A DNA stretch of 64,000 nt from Serratia sp. PL17 (lineage in GTDB: Bacteria; Pseudomonadota; Gammaproteobacteria; Enterobacterales; Enterobacteriaceae): the NCBI RefSeq assembly GCF_017832355.1, contig NZ_JAFIBY010000012.1, forward strand, positions 1 through 64,000. Direction: 5' to 3'. The number at the start of each line of letters is the position of its first letter. The first letter of the stretch is position 1. A program made the translations under genes and the position numbers. Below, piece after piece: positions 43,401-50,482 of the stretch. The notes under the pieces were generated by a model. It saw only the letters and a list, made by a program, of their open reading frames with translations. It did no database searches and was not told the origin of the DNA.

Positions 43401-44233
43401 AGCACCCACACATCGACAACCGTCGCCGTTCCACTGTTTTCAAACGTGCCTGACGGTAGGCGGTGCGCCCCTAAGAATTCGGCTTTCCGGGATACTTTCT
43501 CTCTGAGTTTTGCTTCAGAAGTGTTATGCGTAAGGCCGTTCGGAACGATGAGGCAGATAAGCCCACCGTATCGCACCTTATCGATCGGCCGTAACACAAA
43601 GTAGCCGGCTAAGGACTCATCTTTGTAAACCGTATCAAGTTCGGCGAATTTGCCACGGCTCTGGCCAAACGGCACATTGCCAACGCAGTGATCGAAGGTG
43701 TTATCTGGCGTACTACTTGCCAAGGACTCAAAAGCCCCAATATTCACGTTATCTTCAGGGTGAAGTAAGCGGTTTATCCGACCTGACGTGTCGCTAATTT
43801 CGGCAGACTGCATAATCACACCGGTGGGCTTCGTTTCTTGAAATACACCAGTGCCGGCCGCCGGTTCAAGCCCAATTCCACCAGCCACACCATATGCAGC
43901 CAAGAGATCCCAAATACCCTCGGCTACCGGCTGCGGAGTGTAATATTCGTACTCGCTACCACCGATCCCGCCCTCGCCGGTGTACCCGGCCAACGTTTTT
44001 CGCTGTTCGTCCGTTAACTTGTCTCCGTCTTGAAGGCTGTTTAACAGCATCAGTGCTGCTTTGTTCGCGCTCTTTCGTTCGCGGTCAATACTCACTCCCT
44101 GGCGCTTATCTACGCCAAATGCGACTGGTTTGTACCGCATCCCCAGCGCGCGGATGACACGGACAATCTGCCTGATCGTAGTAACAGGCTGGATCGCGGG
44201 AATAATTTCAGCGCGATTGTTTTCTGTGCTCAA
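37439..44233 (-). CDS. darB: DarB-like giant antirestriction protein (methylase-helicase)
   Basis: About 2264 residues, similar in size and layout to P1 DarB, an internal head protein injected with phage DNA to protect it against type I restriction. N-terminal N6-adenine methylase-like domain: motif I GLEPAAGTGVF and motif IV as NVPF (roughly 120 and 186 from this start). Middle: SF2 helicase with Walker A TGLGKS near 855 and IIVDEGHNYRNS near 1050, then a helicase C domain (VGINLHRGTSDVHHLTLPW; QRNGRGARVG). A coiled-coil stretch follows (near 1550-1680). The start is TTG 44233, with GGAGAG five bases upstream; GTG 44254 is possible. Divergent from the portal gene. Confidence 0.88.
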   Translation of the reverse strand: MSTENNRAEIIPAIQPVTTIRQIVRVIRALGMRYKPVAFGVDKRQGVSIDRERKSANKAALMLLNSLQDGDKLTDEQRKTLAGYTGEGGIGGSEYEYYTPQPVAEGIWDLLAAYGVAGGIGLEPAAGTGVFQETKPTGVIMQSAEISDTSGRINRLLHPEDNVNIGAFESLASSTPDNTFDHCVGNVPFGQSRGKFAELDTVYKDESLAGYFVLRPIDKVRYGGLICLIVPNGLTHNTSEAKLREKVSRKAEFLGAHRLPSGTFENSGTATVVDVWVLRKHSQEMTERIMQEKENVLREANVLWDTFIKGKWFDLDGRRYIHGEMSKVGKDKFSRLVVKANGMVDGAAIKIALAKKFDSRINWELLSLDEPQSATANEGEKRLFSGVWYEFVGGRWLVDDSANYDTIDMSKYGGKSYSDLVTRLNNAEGLLSLTPSQLEAVWQNFPDAIPKEFHFAISFSMRQKPALRERVLRGSLIGARIKTLQEKMATGWQSEALDRELADVQRLVGEEVTAHGNPHQGRSAKVAGDGAAGWLTFKASVTKEGELSALLRGDLDKGNLKTYDATDHEQVLRHLFNQIDLDPVELNSFREAFTGDLPASDTALLNLLATKDGIAVQPDGTLMPMDRATSGDIGLLNSQLLGALDGTPDGAIKDNYHRQLAEIKARRKWTNADDIDFSLNSRWFDRSVIQEFLQERGYSDVKYVKNVQIENGDLVSEDGYHGGDGIFTGYRYKSVRTKNKETGKEEWVYKRVRNSDGFLDQFENYLNGVKPRGVNADLYLGQIRGLEDDFNQWIRRHDSLSALVQQYNDSFNAFIPYSHSEESLNLSGISGDRIPFRYQNSEVRRLSEDGRGITAFGTGLGKSTVGLALEAYNFENGRSKRTAFVVPKAVLENWYHEAQEFYSKPALDNMLFVGLDEIRGEDGFIKQVPVLDDNGEPVINSKTGLQVYRNAVKLASPETIKERMNMIPMSNYRSVLLTKEQFAAIPLRQDTVDEHARDVLFAEAQMGRVDLIGGKHRDAAKRNKILARASDTGTDKKEDFPYFEDMHFDSIIVDEGHNYRNSYAAGREAAQLAYLPTGAVAKTARDMALKTAFTTSKNSGRGPVFLTATPLVNSPIDAFNMLSHVVSSEEWQRMGILTPDDFVKTFGLTEEVTVQKISGEIERKQGLVGFKNLDGLRGIFHRWTTLKTAKDVSDTVKIPELDERNVPVPMTAKQAEIYEELRQRADALSKGEKPDEGEEGDSIFSIIRDMDRVCIDPDLYYRQMTFRFPVGKASAVAALVDLLPEYVGRKLDEDDDSGKSVRIKVAPEVTTTSDFVQLVVSEAAESEVLKRLGKAGLQVSDVSHPVPPKYSALVENLKEGVKTGKQIIFTDEKTQHGKLARIIADALGIDLSMIGILNATTVAEAGKTGRSPKAVAEPKEPKEDASQEELANYYQAKEEYDEYIAKKTEVSLGGLEQIAANYNEGRTPFLICNKKAEVGINLHRGTSDVHHLTLPWTPASIDQRNGRGARVGSKASSVRVHYYCGKGSFDEFRLNTLKRKKDWITEILTSDKARMANADANNQEEMRLLLAANPEDHARMVAEARSKAEAVAREKARQRAEANLAEYLKMSHAEKESATTIASQLAGARSRQAEAERKLAAARDDVQKGMSSQYSGVERHARDWVSAIQKSLQKETREVTRLERITLRMQKAADRIKQLSPEIERAIKAGLLNIDTDILTHGDRYVQTASGRMIKRGGIYRLKPGSGSYVRLRSIDIDIGSGLADVIFFEDNKGGSLESGKTVVLADLGEDSDVPESEATLRAWAAPGRYTHSVEEQMTKGEFERYLGNGWLILSDTRVVYRNDAGELDAYDLRITRSYSPNPLITSEGMEWLTQNAANVVYPDTQDDTLKTAMAKWCRSDRNVRGIEPFLIGLFGREWRSEVNKYGEIASPAAIDEIVAAYVARSIEKTDLKNRKFDGSQVSQYSEYLLTGKYDATQYISNVIPPFKASYIPSEYRNTEDFQPVLSAATRQKTAEHHENVVQQAKRIAHAAWLRYGDNLALPVSVVYEKAKEFRATALLLSPMYKSSSFGVINYDAYNLDEFYAHAVIMGLIDKESITESAFYDSSMIGETTKRIDSAFSAANSDNTAFLAGLKLRAGLITEEEAKAEADRVEAEKTQRVKADETVSEATTSMDSITVRKNTQPLTGGKGTNRYDFPADGAYGLQDSDGIGGALYQAKDKLKSEFGAKYLNGKRSGMEFMGSWWIIPATHDLKDVMAVIAEYR

Positions 44234-44260
44234 GCTGGCTCTCCAAAAACTCACATCGGT

Positions 44261-44286
44261 TAGGGTGGCGGCACTGACCCTATACC
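44261..44286 (+). promoter_or_regulatory. Candidate late promoter of the portal gene
   Basis: TAGGGT-N10-ACCCTA inverted repeat centred at 44271.5 and a -10-like TATACC at 44281. P1 late promoters, as I recall, have an inverted repeat centred near -22 plus a -10 box and no -35. AACTCACATCGGTTA just upstream resembles AACTCACTTCGGATA at 47303 before the head protease gene. Confidence 0.4.
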
Positions 44287-44302
44287 TTGTGAGTTTTTAT
44301 CC

Positions 44303-45961
44303 GTGAAGAAGCCTTCGAAGATGAACCCCGTAAACCTACTGCGCCGTATGATGGGGGGTTATGATGCCGGGGATAGCATCTCCAATGTAATCGCCAGCGG
44401 CGGCGGCCGAAATATCGTTTCTCGAACACTTCTGCCGACTGTTATCGATGATCGAGAAACGGGCCTTTCTACGGCAGGAGATACTGTCGTCGCTGGTTCA
44501 GTTCTCCCCAGCGATCGCTTATCCCGCTATACCATTTTTGACCAAATGGCTCGCTCACCAACCCTATCTGCGGCACTTAACATTCATGTGTCCCATGCGC
44601 TGGCGCAGGATAAAAAAAGTGGGATGTGTTTCAACCTGGCGCCCATTGAAGCGACCGATAAGGAAACAGCCGGGCGTTGTAACGAGATCATGAACGACCT
44701 GGGAGATATGCTGAACTCAGGCCTTCCATCATGGGCGCTGAATATGGCTATTTATGGCGTAAGCTACATTAGACCTTACGCTAAAGAGCGCAAAGGGATC
44801 ACCAGCTTGGAATCCAGCTATTACACGCTGCCTCACTTCACAACAGAGTACGAGCGCGGTGGTGAGTTAGCCGGCTTCTCCGGGGATTACTTTGTTGACC
44901 CACTGACGAACCAACGGGTATTAGCAAAGCCGTGGGAATTGGTTGCAATGAAAGTGCCATACTGGACGCCGGACATTAACAACCGACCTATGAATACCGG
45001 TACGGTAGGATATTCATTGTTGAGTGACCCTTCGCAACGGCAGCTAATTGAGACTCAAAACTATGGCACCTCTTTCCTGGAATATAGCTATGAGTCTTTC
45101 GTCAACTTATGTGACGCATTGCGAGCGCTAAAAGCCACAAGGAACAACGCCGCAAAAATAGACAGGCTGATAGCCTTATCGACAAACCAGCTTGATCCAG
45201 TCAATGCAGCAGCACATGCACGTAACGTTGGGCAATCACTGAAACGAAGCTCTGAAGAGATTATGCGCGCCTCTCGCAACAGCAATGTAATGCCGACAGT
45301 CTATAACCATATCGTTCCTGTTATGGGCGAGGGGAAAGGCGGCATAACAATCGACACACAGTTCATACCAGCCGATATTACTGGAATAGAAGACGTCATG
45401 TTCCACCTACGACAGTTGTGCTCTACTGTCGGTGTCGACGCCACTATGCTTGGATGGGCTGATCAAATGGCTGGTGGACTCGGTGATGGGGGCTGGCAGC
45501 AGACAGCTATACAGTCCGCGCAAAGGAGTTACTGGCTCAGGCAGGCAGCAGCCTCTTTCCTTTACCGAACATTCGACATTCATTGCGCCTACAAATATGG
45601 CAAGGTCTACCAGCACAATAATCGCCCCTTCCGTGTTGAATTCAACTCTGTGAACACAGCGCTTCAGGCAGAAGCCAACCGCGAGCAAGAAAGCAGGGCG
45701 AACTACGTGTCGGTTGTCGTCAGTATTCTGGACGCAGTTCAAAACAACGCGCGCCTGGCTAGTTCGCCGGCGTTGATGAACCTGCTGTTCTCTGAAATGC
45801 TCCAGATGAACAATGACACTATCTCGAAAATCTACCAGGAACTATCTAGCACCAAGCAAGATGACTCAATGATGGAGAGTGCCGGCTGGGGCAACGTTGG
45901 TCTGGATGAGCTTTCTCGGGAAGATCTTTTAAGCATTTTTAAAAGCGCTATGGCGCCATAG
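44303..45961 (+). CDS. Portal protein
   Basis: 552 residues; the dodecameric ring at the head vertex through which DNA is packaged. Features: GSVLPSDRLSRYTIFDQMAR near the start, a helical clip/stem region, LPHFTTEYERGGELAGFSGD, and the C-terminal FHLRQLCSTVGVDATMLGWADQMAGG and GGWQQTAIQSAQRS motifs of P1-like portals. GTG 44303 or ATG 44321 may start it. It lies in a late transcription unit of its own, ended by the hairpins at 45971 and 46010. Confidence 0.8.
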   Translation: MKKPSKMNPVNLLRRMMGGYDAGDSISNVIASGGGRNIVSRTLLPTVIDDRETGLSTAGDTVVAGSVLPSDRLSRYTIFDQMARSPTLSAALNIHVSHALAQDKKSGMCFNLAPIEATDKETAGRCNEIMNDLGDMLNSGLPSWALNMAIYGVSYIRPYAKERKGITSLESSYYTLPHFTTEYERGGELAGFSGDYFVDPLTNQRVLAKPWELVAMKVPYWTPDINNRPMNTGTVGYSLLSDPSQRQLIETQNYGTSFLEYSYESFVNLCDALRALKATRNNAAKIDRLIALSTNQLDPVNAAAHARNVGQSLKRSSEEIMRASRNSNVMPTVYNHIVPVMGEGKGGITIDTQFIPADITGIEDVMFHLRQLCSTVGVDATMLGWADQMAGGLGDGGWQQTAIQSAQRSYWLRQAAASFLYRTFDIHCAYKYGKVYQHNNRPFRVEFNSVNTALQAEANREQESRANYVSVVVSILDAVQNNARLASSPALMNLLFSEMLQMNNDTISKIYQELSSTKQDDSMMESAGWGNVGLDELSREDLLSIFKSAMAP

Positions 45962-45970
45962 TCCAATACT

Positions 45971-46034
45971 GAGGGCCATAAACGGCCCTTACTCAAAATT
46001 TTGGCATAAAAAAACCCGCCGTAGCGGGTTTTAA
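45971..46034. terminator. Bidirectional terminator between portal and 46047 genes
   Basis: Two hairpins: AGGGCC-ATAAAC-GGCCCT near 45972-45989 and AAACCCGC-CGTA-GCGGGTTT at about 46012-46031, the latter flanked by A and T runs so that it can act on both converging transcripts. Confidence 0.75.
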
Positions 46035-46046
46035 GGAAAAACAAAA

Positions 46047-46193
46047 TTAGCCTTCAACGGAAACGGTGCGTGTCCGCACGGTACCAGAACGCGTTGCCTG
46101 AACGAAGGACGCCTTGAGCTGGCGCATAGCTTCAAGCTTGCGTTCTGCCGCTGTCATTTGTTTCAGATTAGTAATATCGCGTTTTGAATGCAT
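46047..46193 (-). CDS. 48-residue basic protein
   Basis: MHSKRDITNLKQMTAAERKL...RTRTVSVEG. Basic and helical; overlaps the end of the 46168 gene by 26 bases. No family recognised. Could be a small DNA-binding or virion peptide. Confidence 0.55.
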   Translation of the reverse strand: MHSKRDITNLKQMTAAERKLEAMRQLKASFVQATRSGTVRTRTVSVEG

Positions 46194-46674
46194 AACCTTT
46201 TCCTTCTTCACCTAGATCGGTGGTTACGTCAGATAATACTTCATCAAAAGTCTTTTGTAAAATTCGGTCGTAAAATCGTTTTAACTTATCGGTTTCAGCA
46301 ATAGCAAAGTAGGCCTTAGCGCGGTACACACTGCAATGTAAAGTGATGATCGTTTCCAAAGCGCCTGCCAATTCGTTCAGATACGCCCGCCCCCCGCCAC
46401 AATTGCCTTTTGCCGGCGGAGCATAAAAATCGCCACTTTCAAAGTTTTCAATGCGATCAAACTTTACATCATAGCTATCAACTGGCACCTGGAAACCGAC
46501 TTCCTCGCACCGATATGCATGGTATTCCGCATCTGTGATATCTACAGGTGCAAAAATTATTAAGAAGTCATGATTTTTAACCGAAAAATCATACCTATGA
46601 CAGAGGAATTCGCCGTGCGGGAACTCAATAAACTTTTCCAAATGATAGACAGGCATTTTTATAGTTTTGGTCAT
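46168..46674 (-). CDS. Hypothetical phage protein
   Basis: 168 residues (MTKTIKMPVYHLEKFIEFPH). Mixed alpha/beta with PPAKGNCGGGRAYLNELAGA. No family recognised. Co-transcribed with the 46047 gene; centromere-like repeats lie just upstream. Confidence 0.6.
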   Translation of the reverse strand: MTKTIKMPVYHLEKFIEFPHGEFLCHRYDFSVKNHDFLIIFAPVDITDAEYHAYRCEEVGFQVPVDSYDVKFDRIENFESGDFYAPPAKGNCGGGRAYLNELAGALETIITLHCSVYRAKAYFAIAETDKLKRFYDRILQKTFDEVLSDVTTDLGEEGKGYAFKTRYY

Positions 46675-46727
46675 TGTCGATACGACATCTTAACTCAATA
46701 CGCGTAACAAAACCTACAAATGAGCCT

Positions 46728-46769
46728 ACTTCATAACGCATAAGTATGAATTATGATTTCATACTTGCG
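46728..46769. repeat. parA-locus-type TATGA repeats, distant copy
   Basis: ACTTCATAACGCATAAGTAT then GAATTATGATTTCATACTT: shares TATGATTTCATA with 34872-34883 and the CATAAGTATGA style with the parA flanks. Lies 12 kb from parA in an otherwise non-coding gap. Confidence 0.4.
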
Positions 46770-46800
46770 CAACATCAACCACTATTCATACATAATATGT

Positions 46801-47220
46801 TTAAGGGCGACACAAGAGCAAAACAGGATCATCACTCTCAACACCGTTCGCTATGGCCATTTCCCGGTAACTATCAAACAGCTCAACCCCGCCATCCTCA
46901 ACTTCTGGAATCTCACCCCGGATATAACCCAAACGCACAGCCAAATTGTGGTCAGCCCCGCGCAGAAGGAATCCCGCACACTTAGCACTATTTTCCACCC
47001 CGCTATCGTGACAAGCAAACACGCTGGTCGCCTGGTCATAGCTTGTTCTGGCTGAGTGGCGAAATGCCTGTGCCGGAAACTCGCCTACTGCATCCTTTCG
47101 CCACGGGCACTTAGGACACGGTTTACGCCGGCAAGATTTCCCGCCCCCTTTGACCGTCACTACTTGATGCTCATCGCCGGCAGCTCGAGTTTCAATAATT
47201 TCTGGTTTGTTCGGTATCAT
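46801..47220 (-). CDS. DUF6283 protein
   Basis: 139 residues. The family core is clear: CRRKPCPKCPWRKDAVGEFP, FRHSARTSYDQ, SVFACHDSG and NSAKCAGFLLRG, with cysteines and a histidine probably binding metal. Widespread in phages and plasmids; no known function. Divergent from the head protease gene, sharing the region with the perfect operator palindrome at 47261. Confidence 0.8.
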   Translation of the reverse strand: MIPNKPEIIETRAAGDEHQVVTVKGGGKSCRRKPCPKCPWRKDAVGEFPAQAFRHSARTSYDQATSVFACHDSGVENSAKCAGFLLRGADHNLAVRLGYIRGEIPEVEDGGVELFDSYREMAIANGVESDDPVLLLCRP

Positions 47221-47260
47221 GTTCCCTAGGTTCTCTTTCGTCGATTGAACGGTGATGATG

Positions 47261-47285
47261 TTAATCTAATTAACTATTAGATTAA
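47261..47285. promoter_or_regulatory. Dispersed operator-like palindrome, copy 5 (perfect)
   Basis: TTAATCTAAT-TAACT-ATTAGATTAA: perfect ten-base arms around five bases. Lies between the divergent DUF6283 and head protease genes. Confidence 0.75.
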
Positions 47286-47362
47286 AGTTAATATCCACTC
47301 TTAACTCACTTCGGATAACGTTTCCCGTCGCACTGAGCATCACTCATAACCAAGGGGGAACC

Positions 47363-48385
47363 ATGCCCACACAAGCACTACGAACTGTTACTGACCGATT
47401 TTCCCTTGTCGATAACATTCGCAAACATACCGCACACAATGGTCGCAACTACCTAATGAGTGCAATCCGCGCAACCATTAGCTCACCTGAAGTGCAAGAA
47501 CGTATCAACTTAGGCGAAATGTATGGGTATTACAGCCATACTAATCGGGCCTTATATCATAAGGAAACTGGCAATCTCGACCTGCCGGAAGTCTGTTATG
47601 TCACCATCGACGGCAAACCCGTCATGTTGAAGAACGTGCCCTCAAACAGAACATTAGCGATCAGTATTGATGATGAGGGTATCGTAGAACATACCCAGGA
47701 AATTTTAGACACAGAGCCAGGTCATATTGTTAACGGCATGGAACGGTCAATGGCAGGTGGCTGGAGCTGGGCGACTGGTGGCAGCGACACAGCAATTTCA
47801 CGCGTAACTAGTTTCCACGGTTTTGACTATGTAACTACACCGAACTACATCAGTCTTAATCGAAAAGCAGCAATGCTGGAGGGCGTGTCCGATATGCACA
47901 CCTGGCGCCTGGAAGAGCTAATCAAGTCTGGTTACACAGAACAAGGCGCCTCCGATATCCTGAAGCATTTTGACCAGATGCAGTCCCACGAAATGATGTT
48001 CGAATCAGCACAAAGAAACGTTCACCTACAAAGCGACCTTCTTATCATGCAAGGTCAGATGATGGAGTTAGAGGATAAAATTCGACAAAGTGGTACGGCA
48101 TTGGATGAAGCGAATCGCGAACGGAACCGCCGCGACGCCATGTTAGAAACGGCAATCAGAACCTTGCCGATTTTCCTAAGCGAAGAACAGAAAAAGGCTC
48201 TATTACGCTTAGATTCCGATGACGACCTTAAAACTGTAAATGCTATGTTCGAGTCCATCGCAGCCGGAAACCTTAATTCTCTACCTATTGGTAGCAATAC
48301 TCCCAGAGAAGCGGCGCCGGCCTCCAAGTCTAAAATTGGCGAAGTGCCACCAATTCTGCCCAATGGTTTTAAATCCTTCCTGTAA
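47363..48385 (+). CDS. Probable head maturation protease/scaffold
   Basis: 340 residues. Residues 45-160 look like a phage prohead protease: LGEMYGYYSHTNRALY (putative catalytic His), VLKNVPSNRTLAISIDDEG region and GHIVNGMERSMAGGWSWATG (putative catalytic Ser). The C-terminal half is coiled coil (LLIMQGQMMELEDKIRQSG) and Pro-rich, like a fused scaffold. AAGGGGGAA precedes the ATG. P1 has a head-processing protease that matures DarA and other head proteins. The exact catalytic residues are inferred. Confidence 0.6.
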   Translation: MPTQALRTVTDRFSLVDNIRKHTAHNGRNYLMSAIRATISSPEVQERINLGEMYGYYSHTNRALYHKETGNLDLPEVCYVTIDGKPVMLKNVPSNRTLAISIDDEGIVEHTQEILDTEPGHIVNGMERSMAGGWSWATGGSDTAISRVTSFHGFDYVTTPNYISLNRKAAMLEGVSDMHTWRLEELIKSGYTEQGASDILKHFDQMQSHEMMFESAQRNVHLQSDLLIMQGQMMELEDKIRQSGTALDEANRERNRRDAMLETAIRTLPIFLSEEQKKALLRLDSDDDLKTVNAMFESIAAGNLNSLPIGSNTPREAAPASKSKIGEVPPILPNGFKSFL

Positions 48386-48734
48386 AAAACAATATCCCCT
48401 GATCACACGATCAGGGGTTTCCACCACCACACTGTGTTTCCATACAGCAACCGGACAATAACCGGCCAAAAGATTGCGTAAAACTAATTAATGGTTTGTG
48501 TTTTACGGGGATCACCTCTTATCATCCGAGCCACGGATCGAAAAAGGATCGTTCTGATGCTCTTCTCAATGAAGGCGATTAACAGTATTTGAGCTTTTAA
48601 CAGGCGAAAAAAAACGCCAGCTTTTAACTGACGTCCTTTTTCTAAATCATGCTGATAAGTTTTGACGAACTTCACCAGCTAACTATTTCTTTGTCCTGGC
48701 GGTTAAAGAAACAGGTAATCAAGGCAACTAAGCA
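48386..48734. other. Intergenic region upstream of the RepL-like gene
   Basis: 349 bases: terminator at 48396, operator half-site TTGCGTAAAACTAATTAA at 48475-48492, then AT-rich sequence with a run of eight A at 48607 and GGCG/CGCC inverted bases. The lytic promoter of the RepL-like gene would be expected here. No supported gene. Confidence 0.45.
48396..48420 (+). terminator. Rho-independent terminator after head protease gene
   Basis: CCCCTGATC-ACAC-GATCAGGGG followed by TTT. Confidence 0.8.
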
Positions 48735-49775
48735 ATGACACCGGATGTAATTTTATCCCAGCAGATCGCTGGTAGCAACTCTGCACGCCCAAAAAACACT
48801 CAGGAACATGCAAAAAAGCCAGTTGTGGCGCGGAATCCCTTCGTGCGTGGTGAAAATGTAACCGGAATGGCGTTGGAGTTTTTTATTCGCCACCTTAATA
48901 ACACTCTACTCCCACGCGCTGCCTGCGACTTCTTATCAAAAATTTGCAATGTCGCCGCAGCTTCGGACGCATACCGTCTCTTCTACAGCAAAAGTACTAT
49001 GGCCGAGAAATCGGGCGTATCTACCCGCACAGTCCAACGATACATGCGTGTCATCGAGGCCAGTGGGATCATGACACGTACAGCAGTCAGCGACAGTATC
49101 AAAGGCCACCAGCCAAACCTCTACACTTTTACCAGCGAGTTTATTTCTGCCGTCCGTGTATTCTTCACGGTTCACCTGGGTGAAGAACGCATTAAGAACA
49201 TCCGCAAAATTGCCCATAGCGATCTACAGAAATTCGTTGAGCTTGCGCTTTCCCCTATCCGTGGATTAATCCATAAAGTATCGAAATTGAAGGATATTTC
49301 CCCTTTAAAAAAGGCCCACCCCATAGGACAAGATGACGTTAGCCCCAAGGGACAAAGTGACCTACAAAAAGAAGTACAACCCTTGGGAAAAAAAGAAGAT
49401 AAAAACCTTGTTCGTGCCTGCGGCCCAAACACGGGAATTTCTTTGCAGAAGCAAAACATAACCGGGATAGCCCGTCGCGCTATCACTAACGCTGAGCTTG
49501 TTTCAACTCGTCTCATACGTGAAGCTGAAGCAGCCGCCATAACCAGGGCAGCACATGCACGCCGTGAACGCGCTACGTTCTTACAGAACCGGAACAGAAG
49601 TCACACCCTGAACTCTCAAACCCAGTACAACCACTCGAGGATCATCGCTGAAGGAAAACGCTTCGATGAGGCTTTAGCACGTTCAAAAGCGGGGGCGCTC
49701 AAAGACAAAACCAAAATAAGCACTCACTTGAACTCGCTGAAAGCGATGCTTGGCAGAAAACCTGCTTTGGTATAG
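48735..49775 (+). CDS. RepL-like replication protein with winged helix
   Basis: 346 residues. An HTH_36-type domain lies at about 40-135: GENVTGMALEFFIRHL, FYSKSTMAEKSGVSTRTVQR and LYTFTSEFISAV. The layout resembles P1 RepL, the initiator of lytic replication whose origin oriL lies within its own gene; repeats at 49319-49361 may be that origin. The C-terminal half is basic and disordered. It could instead be the plasmid initiator; no P1-RepA-like protein is seen in this window. Confidence 0.55.
   Translation: MTPDVILSQQIAGSNSARPKNTQEHAKKPVVARNPFVRGENVTGMALEFFIRHLNNTLLPRAACDFLSKICNVAAASDAYRLFYSKSTMAEKSGVSTRTVQRYMRVIEASGIMTRTAVSDSIKGHQPNLYTFTSEFISAVRVFFTVHLGEERIKNIRKIAHSDLQKFVELALSPIRGLIHKVSKLKDISPLKKAHPIGQDDVSPKGQSDLQKEVQPLGKKEDKNLVRACGPNTGISLQKQNITGIARRAITNAELVSTRLIREAEAAAITRAAHARRERATFLQNRNRSHTLNSQTQYNHSRIIAEGKRFDEALARSKAGALKDKTKISTHLNSLKAMLGRKPALV
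49319..49361. repeat. Direct repeats inside the RepL-like gene
   Basis: CCCCATAGGACAAGATGAC (49319-49337) and CCCCAAGGGACAAAGTGAC (49343-49361), 15 of 19 identical, 24 bases apart, followed by CCCTTGGG and an A-rich stretch. Resembles iterons embedded in initiator genes such as lambda O. Confidence 0.5.
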
Positions 49776-49847
49776 GCACTGTATAAAAACACACTTCCAT
49801 TAGGATTCGTGACGGCACTTTGCCTGCACAATAAGTGGGAGTTACCA

Positions 49848-50336
49848 ATGAATCAAAACCGCCGCGCATTTTTCGACGTAATCGCGTTTTCTGAAGGCAC
49901 AAGCACTCACGTGCTCACGAAAAATGATGGCTATGATGTAATCGTTACAGGATTAGACTTAAAACCAGAGGTGTTCACTGATTATAACGATCACCCATTC
50001 GCTAACGGGCGTCCGGCCAAAGTGTTTAACAAAAAAGGCGAGAGATCTTCGGCTTCCGGTCGATACCAACTCCTGTATCGCTGGTGGAAGCCATACAAGA
50101 TACAGCTCAATTTAAAAGACTTTTCGCCGGCCAGCCAAGATGCTGTAGCTCTCCAGCAGATCAGAGAGCGAGGAGCGCTAGCTGATATAGATGCCGGCCG
50201 GATAGCTACAGCCATCCACAAATGCCGAGCAACATGGGCTTCATTTCCTGGCGCCAATTATGACGGCCAGAAAATGCATAGCCTTGATACGTTGTTGAAT
50301 GCCTACGTTCGCTTTGGTGGGACACTAACCGAGTAA
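49848..50336 (+). CDS. Lambda R-type endolysin (lytic transglycosylase)
   Basis: 162 residues from ATG 49848, with GGGAG six bases upstream. Very similar to lambda R: RRAFFDVIAFSEGTSTHVLT (catalytic Glu in FSEGT), NDGYDVIVTG, FTDYNDHPFANG, SASGRYQLLYRWW, LKDFSPASQDAVALQQIRER and the ASFPGANY near the end. Cleaves the MurNAc-GlcNAc bond non-hydrolytically. No signal-anchor, so it needs a holin; the holin-like gene is at 57811. A terminator follows immediately. Confidence 0.93.
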   Translation: MNQNRRAFFDVIAFSEGTSTHVLTKNDGYDVIVTGLDLKPEVFTDYNDHPFANGRPAKVFNKKGERSSASGRYQLLYRWWKPYKIQLNLKDFSPASQDAVALQQIRERGALADIDAGRIATAIHKCRATWASFPGANYDGQKMHSLDTLLNAYVRFGGTLTE

Positions 50337-50340
50337 CCTG

Positions 50341-50361
50341 AAGGGGAGTCGCGCCCCCTTA
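50341..50361 (+). terminator. Hairpin after the endolysin
   Basis: AAGGGG-N8-CCCCTT followed by ATTAAT; probable terminator. Confidence 0.6.
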
Positions 50362-50454
50362 TTAATACATAATATGATTAAGCCCTAAGCTATCACACCA
50401 AAAATCTCACCTTCCCTATTGCCTATCCGCGCCCTTACTAATAGTATTGTTTCA

Positions 50455-50479
50455 AATATCTAATAGATAATTAGGTTTT
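50455..50479. promoter_or_regulatory. Dispersed operator-like palindrome, copy 6
   Basis: AATATCTAAT-AGATA-ATTAGGTTTT; the inner 17 bases are identical to copy 1 at 17843. It lies directly before the two small rightward genes. Confidence 0.6.
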
Positions 50480-50482
50480 AAA

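Noticed and set aside
48484..48675. Leftward frame of 63 codons in the gap before the RepL-like gene
   Set aside because: GTG start without a ribosome binding site, overlaps the half-operator, no family motif.
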